From an uncultured Oscillochloris sp. (GTDB lineage Bacteria > Chloroflexota > Chloroflexia > Chloroflexales > Chloroflexaceae): 11,490 bases of DNA. The DNA lies in NCBI GenBank assembly GCA_903877945.1, contig CAIRFY010000661.1:1-11490 (forward strand). The letters run 5' to 3'. Below are positions 6,442-11,490 of the stretch, piece by piece (within the stretch, counting starts at the first letter, position 1; the number at the start of each line of letters is the position of its first letter). Made by a program: the position numbers and the translations under genes. A model generated the notes under the pieces. It saw nothing but the letters and a program-made list of their open reading frames with translations, was not told the DNA's origin and did no database searches.

Positions 6442-7119
6442 ATGGAGATCAAAGACAGGATCGATCACGATCCAGCAACCGACATCCTGCTCGTCGATGC
6501 CTATATGCGCTGGGCATTGATGGCTGCGGAGGAGGTGATTGGGAAGAATGGCCTGGCCGTGGTGCTACGACAGGCTGGACTTGAGCAGTTCGTGGGTAAC
6601 TATCCGCCCGAGCAGCTCAAGGTATCGACAGGGCTGACTCTCTACCACTACGCAACGCTGAACACGGGGCTGCTGAACTTTTTTGGCCGGGCTGCCCGCA
6701 GCATGGCCCTGCGCATCGGTCGCCAGTCGGCGCGCTATGCCATCGAACATCAGGGTGCGCTCTTCGGCACGGCGGCTCTGCTGGCCTCTAAGGTGCTGCC
6801 GATGTCTACCCAGATCAAGATGGGCCTCTCCGCGATGCAGGCCGGATTCCGCCGCCTCAGCCAGACCGTCGGCCAGGATCGCGAGTTTGGGCTTGAGGAT
6901 CGCGGCGATGCGTGGGCCTACCTCGACTACATGGATCCCACTAGCGCAGGAAAGGTCGCCGATGAGCCGATTGGCTGGATCCAGACTGGGGCGATCCAGG
7001 AGGCTATGCGCTGGCAGATCGGCAAGGATTTTGAGGTTGAGCAGGTGGCTTGTCGCTCGATGGGTTCCTCCGCCTCGATCTGGCTCGTGAATAAGACGCC
7101 AAAGGTGCCCACCGCATAA
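6442..7119 (+). CDS. V4R-domain (4-vinyl-reductase/hydrocarbon-binding type) protein, BchJ-like
   Basis: The protein has 225 residues. Its pattern matches V4R-domain proteins: an N-terminal helix with G-x-N-G-L-A-V-V-L-R-Q-A-G-L-E (34-48), a middle region rich in Arg and Ala with a G-R-x-x-A-R pattern, and a C-terminal strand segment (196-217). V4R proteins include BchJ, once called the bacteriochlorophyll 4-vinyl reductase and now thought to be a pigment-intermediate binding or carrier protein. The C-terminal motif that in many family members holds paired cysteines keeps only Cys204 here, with Ser/Ala where a second would be expected. Its place directly after a PucC-type gene supports a pigment-related role, perhaps chlorophyllide binding, which is inference. 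GAGGAG (6425-6430) lies 11 bases before the ATG. The next gene follows after 11 bases. Confidence 0.75.
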   Translation: MEIKDRIDHDPATDILLVDAYMRWALMAAEEVIGKNGLAVVLRQAGLEQFVGNYPPEQLKVSTGLTLYHYATLNTGLLNFFGRAARSMALRIGRQSARYAIEHQGALFGTAALLASKVLPMSTQIKMGLSAMQAGFRRLSQTVGQDREFGLEDRGDAWAYLDYMDPTSAGKVADEPIGWIQTGAIQEAMRWQIGKDFEVEQVACRSMGSSASIWLVNKTPKVPTA

Positions 7120-7130
7120 AGGAGAGAGCA

Positions 7131-8069
7131 ATGGCCGACTTGACCCCTGATCAGATTTTTGATCTGCTAAACCGACCCGGCCCCCTCTGGCTGGTGGGCG
7201 CGAACCTGTCGGGCGCGAACCTGTCGGGCGCGAACCTGAGCAATGCCAATTTGAGCGAGGCCAATCTGGCGGGCGCACGCCTGAGCGATGCCAATCTCTA
7301 CCGCGCCGACCTGAGTGTGACGGAGTTGGGAAACGCTATCTTGAGCTGGGCGAACCTGCGCGAGGCTCGCCTGGGCTGGGCGCAAATGGTGCGTGCCGAC
7401 CTGAGCGACGCCGATCTGCGCAAGAGCGATATGTCCTGGGCTAACCTGGAATTTGCCAACCTGACCGGGGCCAACTTGCGCGGGGCCAACCTGAGCGCGG
7501 CTGACTTCAGCGGGGCTAATCTCTATGGCGCGAACCTGAGTCTCTGTAATCTGAGCGGCGTCGATCTGCGCGATACGATCATGATCAGCGTCAACATGAG
7601 CGAGGCCCAACTCCGCGAGGCTCAGATGGTGAACCTGGGCGGTGCGAACCTGTCGGGCGCAAATTTGAACAAGGTGAGCATGGCTGGCGCAAGCATGAAC
7701 GGGGTGAACCTGAGCGGGGCGAGCCTGCTCAATGCGAACCTGCGCGAGGCGACCCTCAGTGACGCCAACTTTATTGGGGCCAACCTTTACGAGGCCAACT
7801 TGAGCGAGGCCACGATGGTCGGGGCCGATCTGAGCGAGGCCAACCTGAGCGGGATCTATCTGAGCGGGGCGAACCTGGAGGGCGCGATCATGACGCGGGC
7901 AAACTTGAGCCGGGCCAACCTGAGTGGCTGCAACCTGCGCGGTGCCCAGATGGTCGGCTGTGTTCTGCGCGAGGCCAGTTTGCGTGACGCCGACCTGACC
8001 GGGGCGGATCTCTCAGGGGCCGACATCTCCGAATGTGACATGACGGATGTCAAGGGCTACGTGGCATAG
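7131..8069 (+). CDS. Pentapeptide-repeat protein (right-handed quadrilateral beta-helix)
   Basis: This 312-residue protein is built almost entirely (residues ~23-305) of A(N/D)LSx pentapeptides, the repeat that folds into a square right-handed beta-helix. A short N-terminal segment (MADLTPDQIFDLLNRPG) precedes the repeats. There is no signal peptide or membrane segment, so it is probably cytosolic. A middle section (~142-190) is less regular and uses Met in place of Leu. Family roles vary from gyrase protection (MfpA/Qnr) to unknown scaffolding. Nothing here identifies a gyrase-protecting type, and the function is unknown. AAGGAG (7119-7124), overlapping the upstream stop codon, lies 6 bases before the ATG, so the gene is clearly translated in an operon with the V4R and PucC genes. 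Confidence 0.9.
   Translation: MADLTPDQIFDLLNRPGPLWLVGANLSGANLSGANLSNANLSEANLAGARLSDANLYRADLSVTELGNAILSWANLREARLGWAQMVRADLSDADLRKSDMSWANLEFANLTGANLRGANLSAADFSGANLYGANLSLCNLSGVDLRDTIMISVNMSEAQLREAQMVNLGGANLSGANLNKVSMAGASMNGVNLSGASLLNANLREATLSDANFIGANLYEANLSEATMVGADLSEANLSGIYLSGANLEGAIMTRANLSRANLSGCNLRGAQMVGCVLREASLRDADLTGADLSGADISECDMTDVKGYVA
7196..7240 (+). repeat. 15-bp tandem repeat, three copies, within the pentapeptide gene
   Basis: GGGCGCGAACCTGTC is repeated exactly at 7196-7210 and 7211-7225. A third copy at 7226-7240 differs only in its last two bases. Each unit encodes one pentapeptide, so recent slippage or duplication can lengthen the beta-helix one rung-side at a time. Confidence 0.85.
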
Positions 8070-8075
8070 CCACCC

Positions 8076-8118
8076 TGCCCAGGGAGAGACGCCCCGCCGG
8101 GGCGTCTCTCCCTGGGCA
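8076..8118. terminator. Perfect 20-bp hairpin between convergent genes, probable bidirectional terminator
   Basis: Bases 8076-8095 pair perfectly with 8099-8118 across a 3-base loop. The hairpin fills the 50-bp gap between the ends of the pentapeptide gene and uvrA, the normal place for a shared terminator. The plus side is followed by only a weak T-rich run (TTTAAT) and the minus side by no T-run. The core GACGCCCC-GCC-GGGGCGTC resembles palindromes I recall as dispersed in Chloroflexi intergenic regions, so it may be both a repeat and a terminator. Confidence 0.7.
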
Positions 8119-8119
8119 T

Positions 8120-11095
8120 TTAATCCGCCGCCGCCCGCTGCGTATCTTCGGGGAAGAGGATCGCCCGCAGGAAATGCCCCGTATGCGAACCCTCGGCCTG
8201 CGCCACATCCTCGGGCGTACCGGCAGCCACCAGGTAGCCTCCGCCATCCCCGCCCTCTGGCCCCATGTCCACCACCCAATCAGCCGTCTTCACCACATCC
8301 AGGTTATGCTCGATCACAATCACCGTATTCCCAGCGTCCACCAGACGGTGTAGTACACGCAGCAGGTGCTGTACATCGGCAAAGTGCAGGCCGGTAGTCG
8401 GCTCATCAAGAATGTAGATCGTGCGTCCGGTAGCCACACGAGCCAGTTCCTTCGCCAGCTTCACGCGCTGGGCCTCGCCGCCCGAAAGAGTAGTGGCTGG
8501 CTGACCGAGTTTAATATAATCCAACCCCACATCGTGGAGCGTCTGGAGGATGCGCTTCACCCGTGGCACGTTGGTAAAGAACTCCAGGGCCGTCTGCACA
8601 TCCATATCGAGAATGTCCGAAATTGACTTGCCCTTGTACTTGACCTGGAGTGTCTCGCGGTTGTAGCGCTTGCCCTTGCACTCATCGCAGCGCACCCAGA
8701 CATCGGCAAGGAACTGCATATCAATCTTGATCTCGCCGTTGCCCTCGCAGGCTTCGCAGCGCCCGCCCTTCACATTGAAGCTGAATCGCCCGGCCTCGTA
8801 GCCGCGCAGCTTGGCCTCGGCGGTCTCAGCGAAGAGCTGGCGCAACATGTCGAACAGCTTGACGTAGGTAGCCGGGTTCGAGCGCGGGGTGCGCCCAATC
8901 GGCTGCTGGTCGATGTCGATCACCTTATCGAGAGCCTCCAGGCCGATCAGGGCGCGGTAGGGGCCGGGTTTCAACTGAGCTTTGTTCAGACGATTGGCCA
9001 GGGCCGGGTAGAGCGTCTCGGTGATCAGCGAGGATTTGCCGGAGCCGGAGACACCGGTGATGGACACGAAGGTGCCGAGGGGAAACTGCACGCTCACATC
9101 GCGCAGGTTGTTCAGGGTTGCGCCCTCGATGCTCATCCAGCCATTCTGGGCGGTGCGGCGCAGGCCAGGCACGGCGATCTCCAGGCGACCGCTGAGGTAG
9201 GCTCCGGTGAGCGAGGTAGGGTGCTGAGCGACGGTGGCGGGCGTTCCGGCCACCACCACCTGACCGCCCTTTACCCCCGCGCCCGGCCCGAAGTCCACCA
9301 TCCAATCGGCGGCCTGCATTGTCTCTAGGTCGTGCTCGACCACAATCAGGGTATTGCCCAGGTCGCGCAGGCGCAGCAGCGAGCCGAGCAACTTGAGGTT
9401 ATCGCGCTGGTGCAGGCCGATGCTGGGCTCGTCAAGGATATACATCACGCCCACCAAACCTGAGCCGATCTGCGAGGCCAGACGGATCCGCTGGGCCTCG
9501 CCGCCGCTGAGGGTGGGCGCGGGGCGCTCCAGGGTCAGGTAGTGCAGGCCCACATTGCGCAAAAAGCTCAGGCGCTCACGAATTTCCTTGAGAACATCGC
9601 CGATAATTTCGAGCTGAGTAGATGTGAGTGCCTGCGAAGAACCTTCGCCCGTCACCTTCGCCAGTTCCAGCGCCCAGGTGTGCGCCTCGCCGATATTCTT
9701 CGCACAGACATCACGGATACTCTCACTAGCCACCTTCACCGCCAGACTCTGCGGGCGTAGGCGCGCACCCACGCAGTCGGGGCAGGGCTGCTCGCTCATA
9801 TACTGGACATAATACTCGCGCTGCGAGTCACTACCCGTCTGCATAAAGCGACGACGGATCTCTGCCGTAACGCCCTCCCATGTGCGGTAGAACTCGCCGT
9901 GCCCGCCGTTCTCGTGCTCCCAGGCGAAGCGCAGTTTCACCTTACCGCTGCCAAGAATCAGCGCATCACGTTGCGGCTGAGTCAGTTCGTCCCAGGGCGT
10001 ATCAAGGTCAATCCCGTAGTGAGCGGCGATTGAGACCAGGGACTTATGGCCCCAGGAGTCCTTCTTCTTGCGCATCTCGCCCCAGTAGGTGACAGCCCCA
10101 TCGTTGATCGAGAGCGCGCCGTTGGGCACCAGCAAGGCCGGGTCAACCTCCAGGCGCGTGCCGAGGCCGGTGCAGGTGGGGCAAGCGCCCTGGGGCGAGT
10201 TAAACGAAAACATCTGCGGCGACAACTCGGGGAAGGAGATCCCGCAGGGTAAACAGGTATTGCTCTCGCTCATCAGCCAGTCTTCAGAGTCCTCGCCCAT
10301 GACACTAATGATGATCGTGCCCTCGCCGACGCGCAGAGCCTGCTCAACGCTATCGGTCAGTCGGGTGACGAAGCCATCCCACTCGCTGCTGGCGCTGGCC
10401 TCGGCAAACCCTGCCCCCGCCCCTGCCACCTGTTGCCTATCGCCTGCCGTCTGTTGGTTGGGCATCACCAGGCGATCAACGACTACTTCAATGCTATGCT
10501 TAACCTTCTTATTGAGCTTGATCTCATCATCGAGTGCGTGGATCTCGCCATCCACGCGCACGCGCACAAAGCCCTCGGCCTTGGCCTCGGTGAACATGTC
10601 CTTATACTCGCCCTTGCGCTGAGAGACCACCGGGGCCAGCACCATAAACCGCGTTCCCGCAGGCAACCCAAGGACGCGGTCAACCATCTGCTGGGCCGTC
10701 TGCGAGGCCACGGGGCGGCCGCACTGGTGGCAGAACTGCGTGCCAACGCGGGCATAGAGCAGGCGCATGTAATCGTAGATCTCAGTAACCGTACCGACGG
10801 TGGAGCGCGGGTTCTTCGAGGCGCTCTTCTGCTCAATCGCAATCGCCGGCGAAAGTCCCTCGATCAAATCAACCTTCGGCTTCTCCATCTGACCGAGGAA
10901 CTGGCGGGCGTAGGACGAGAGGCTCTCGACATAGCGGCGCTGACCCTCGGCGTAGAGCGTGTCAAAGGCCAACGAACTCTTGCCCGAGCCGCTCACCCCT
11001 GTCAGGACGATCAACTTATCACGTGGCAGTTCCACATCGACGCCCCGCAGATTATGCTCGCGTGCGCCCTTGATGACGATTGTATCTTTTCCCAT
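8120..11095 (-). CDS. uvrA: Excinuclease ABC subunit A (UvrA)
   Basis: The protein has 991 residues. UvrA is the damage-sensing ATPase dimer of nucleotide excision repair and loads UvrB at lesions. Both ABC modules are complete. Walker A GVSGSGKSS is at 33-41 and 681-689. Signature LSGGEAQR begins at 529 and 870, each followed by a Walker B ending LDEPSIGLH or LDEPTTGLH. Zinc-binding cysteine sets are C281/C284/C305/C308 and C780/C783/C803/C806. The protein is about 50 residues longer than E. coli UvrA (940). Much of the excess is a low-complexity Ala/Gly/Gln/Ser segment at ~213-241, between the VVVDR strand and the first zinc module. The ATG at 11095 has an AGGA motif 7 bases upstream and opens directly on the usual I-x-I-x-G-A-R-x-H-N-L start. 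A weak promoter (TTGCGG, 16 bp, TAGGAT) may lie just upstream. The gene converges on the pentapeptide operon. Confidence 0.97.
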   Translation of the reverse strand: MGKDTIVIKGAREHNLRGVDVELPRDKLIVLTGVSGSGKSSLAFDTLYAEGQRRYVESLSSYARQFLGQMEKPKVDLIEGLSPAIAIEQKSASKNPRSTVGTVTEIYDYMRLLYARVGTQFCHQCGRPVASQTAQQMVDRVLGLPAGTRFMVLAPVVSQRKGEYKDMFTEAKAEGFVRVRVDGEIHALDDEIKLNKKVKHSIEVVVDRLVMPNQQTAGDRQQVAGAGAGFAEASASSEWDGFVTRLTDSVEQALRVGEGTIIISVMGEDSEDWLMSESNTCLPCGISFPELSPQMFSFNSPQGACPTCTGLGTRLEVDPALLVPNGALSINDGAVTYWGEMRKKKDSWGHKSLVSIAAHYGIDLDTPWDELTQPQRDALILGSGKVKLRFAWEHENGGHGEFYRTWEGVTAEIRRRFMQTGSDSQREYYVQYMSEQPCPDCVGARLRPQSLAVKVASESIRDVCAKNIGEAHTWALELAKVTGEGSSQALTSTQLEIIGDVLKEIRERLSFLRNVGLHYLTLERPAPTLSGGEAQRIRLASQIGSGLVGVMYILDEPSIGLHQRDNLKLLGSLLRLRDLGNTLIVVEHDLETMQAADWMVDFGPGAGVKGGQVVVAGTPATVAQHPTSLTGAYLSGRLEIAVPGLRRTAQNGWMSIEGATLNNLRDVSVQFPLGTFVSITGVSGSGKSSLITETLYPALANRLNKAQLKPGPYRALIGLEALDKVIDIDQQPIGRTPRSNPATYVKLFDMLRQLFAETAEAKLRGYEAGRFSFNVKGGRCEACEGNGEIKIDMQFLADVWVRCDECKGKRYNRETLQVKYKGKSISDILDMDVQTALEFFTNVPRVKRILQTLHDVGLDYIKLGQPATTLSGGEAQRVKLAKELARVATGRTIYILDEPTTGLHFADVQHLLRVLHRLVDAGNTVIVIEHNLDVVKTADWVVDMGPEGGDGGGYLVAAGTPEDVAQAEGSHTGHFLRAILFPEDTQRAAAD
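10422..10456. repeat. Degenerate 7-bp tandem repeat inside uvrA
   Basis: Read on the plus strand there are five consecutive heptamers of the pattern CCTGYYR: CCTGCCA, CCTGTTG, CCTATCG, CCTGCCG, TCTGTTG. They fall exactly in the segment coding for the low-complexity insertion of UvrA (Q-T-A-G-D-R-Q-Q-V-A-G). Three heptamers equal 21 bases, so expansion by threes keeps the frame. Short tandem heptamers of this kind are usually intergenic. Confidence 0.55.
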
Positions 11096-11150
11096 GGGTA
11101 CATCCTACAGCATGACGAGAGCGCCGCAAACATTGCCTTGGGAAAGCACA

Positions 11151-11190
11151 AAACGAGGCGACAAGGAAAAACATCCTTGTCACCTCGTTT
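11151..11190 (-). terminator. Rho-independent-type terminator after tRNA-fMet
   Basis: A 17-bp stem (11151-11167 with 11174-11190) has a 6-base loop. The only imperfect pair (11159/11182) is a G-U wobble in minus-strand RNA but a C-A mismatch in plus-strand RNA, so it is built for the minus-strand rRNA/tRNA transcript. On that strand the stem ends in TTT followed by one more T. It separates the RNA genes from uvrA, which reads in the same direction. Confidence 0.75.
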
Positions 11191-11200
11191 GAATTTTTAT

Positions 11201-11275
11201 TGGTAGCGGCGGCAGGATTCGAACCTGCGACCTTCGGGTTATGAGCCCGACGAGCTGCCACTGCTCCACGCCGCG
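11201..11275 (-). tRNA. Initiator tRNA-fMet (anticodon CAU)
   Basis: The 75-nt cloverleaf has an encoded CCA (plus 11201-11203), T-arm GCAGG-TTCGAAT-CCTGC, and the CAU anticodon at plus 11241-11243 in loop CTCATAA. Three features mark it as the initiator rather than elongator Met or Ile2: a C1-U72 mismatch at the end of the acceptor stem, three consecutive G-C pairs (GGG/CCC) closing the anticodon stem, and A11-U24 in the D-stem. The bacterial initiator more often has C1-A72. The D-loop is short (7 nt). It lies downstream of the 5S gene on the same strand, probably in one rRNA operon transcript. Confidence 0.95.
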
Positions 11276-11304
11276 ATGACATAATGGCAAAAAAAGATTT
11301 GATC

Positions 11305-11333
11305 CGGCGGCAGTCTTTTCCAGACTACCGCCG
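11305..11333 (-). terminator. Hairpin between 5S rRNA and tRNA-fMet (terminator or processing stem)
   Basis: Bases 11305-11316 pair with 11322-11333 over a 5-base loop. The single imperfect pair (11311/11327) is a G-U wobble only in minus-strand RNA. A run of seven T on the minus strand (plus A-run 11289-11295) begins about 9-10 bases after the stem. That is too far for a textbook terminator, so partial termination or RNase processing of the 5S-tRNA transcript are both possible. Confidence 0.55.
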
Positions 11334-11347
11334 CATCGTCCTATGGT

Positions 11348-11466
11348 GCAGGTGCGTGGACCTAGGTTCCCAGCGGATGCTCCGCCAGTAGGATCGGCGC
11401 TGCGGTGTTTCACGACCCGGTTCGGGATGGGACGGGGTGGGTCCACCGCGCAAGCCACACACCCAC
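11348..11466 (-). rRNA. rrf: 5S ribosomal RNA
   Basis: The minus strand carries the conserved 5S loop core CCCATCCCGAACCGGGTCG and then GTGAAAC. The two ends close a helix I of up to 12 bp (plus 11455-11466 with 11348-11359, with a few G-U pairs), giving an estimated 119 nt. Exact ends are set by this pairing and could shift by a few bases. The 24 bases to the right (11467-11490) should be spacer between the 5S and a 23S gene outside the window. CCCACT (11462-11467) also pairs with 11474-11479, a possible processing stem. Confidence 0.9.
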
Positions 11467-11490
11467 TGGTACAAGTGGGCGGTTCGGTAC

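Noticed and set aside
7167..7610. Antisense open frame with regular repeats opposite the pentapeptide gene
   Set aside because: Its periodicity is simply the 15-base repeat of the pentapeptide gene read on the other strand.
7131..8069. Qnr/MfpA-type gyrase-protection (quinolone resistance) gene
   Set aside because: Sharing pentapeptide repeats is not enough; no Qnr-type loops are recognisable and the operon context is pigment-related.
10433..11206. 257-residue open frame opposite uvrA
   Set aside because: It overlaps the conserved 5' end of uvrA and runs into the tRNA gene; no ribosome site or family resemblance.
1..11490. CRISPR array, integrase or transposase
   Set aside because: No regularly spaced direct repeats and no recombinase or transposase motifs on either strand; the only mobile-like signal is the non-coding element at 1-238.

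Overview
The window looks like chromosomal DNA of a phototrophic bacterium, most likely a filamentous anoxygenic phototroph of the Chloroflexales. This is inferred from a PucC/BCH2-family (bacterio)chlorophyll transporter followed by a V4R (4-vinyl-reductase-type) protein, from the high-G+C coding style with short gene gaps, and from a thymidylate synthase fused to an MtrA-like domain. No 16S or 23S sequence is present, so the taxon is not proven.

Layout, left to right. (1) 1-238 is a non-coding element bounded by a perfect 18-bp inverted repeat and filled with nested hairpins. It resembles a MITE or large REP-type repeat and is followed by a G-rich, G-quadruplex-capable stretch. (2) 312-686 (-) is a stand-alone histidine phosphotransfer (HPt) protein. 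It is divergent, across an A+T-rich gap, from (3) a two-domain thymidylate synthase with an MtrA-like N-terminal domain (780-2261, +). (4) A near-consensus promoter whose -35 box overlaps the thymidylate synthase stop codon drives dcd (dCTP deaminase), with a C5-cytosine DNA methyltransferase starting on the next base after the dcd stop. No restriction enzyme is visible. (5) A second near-consensus promoter at 4918-4947 starts a three-gene + strand operon: PucC-like transporter, V4R-domain protein and pentapeptide-repeat beta-helix protein. (6) A perfect 20-bp-stem hairpin separates this operon from convergent uvrA (8120-11095, -). (7) The right end carries the tail of an rRNA operon on the - strand: 5S rRNA, a hairpin, initiator tRNA-fMet (CAU) and a terminator.

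Functional links. Dcd makes dUTP, the precursor of the dUMP that thymidylate synthase methylates, so genes 3 and 4 form a small dTTP-supply block. The methyltransferase acts on DNA cytosines and is translationally adjacent to dcd. The PucC, V4R and pentapeptide genes probably act together in pigment handling, although the role of the pentapeptide protein is unknown. UvrA and the RNA genes are housekeeping.

The points most worth a second look are: the MtrA-thymidylate synthase fusion, which keeps the thymidylate synthase active-site residues; the pigment operon with its beta-helix protein; a low-complexity insertion in UvrA encoded by degenerate 7-bp tandem repeats; the long C-terminal extension of the orphan methyltransferase; and the terminal-inverted-repeat element at the left edge. 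I found no CRISPR array, transposase or clear new defence system.
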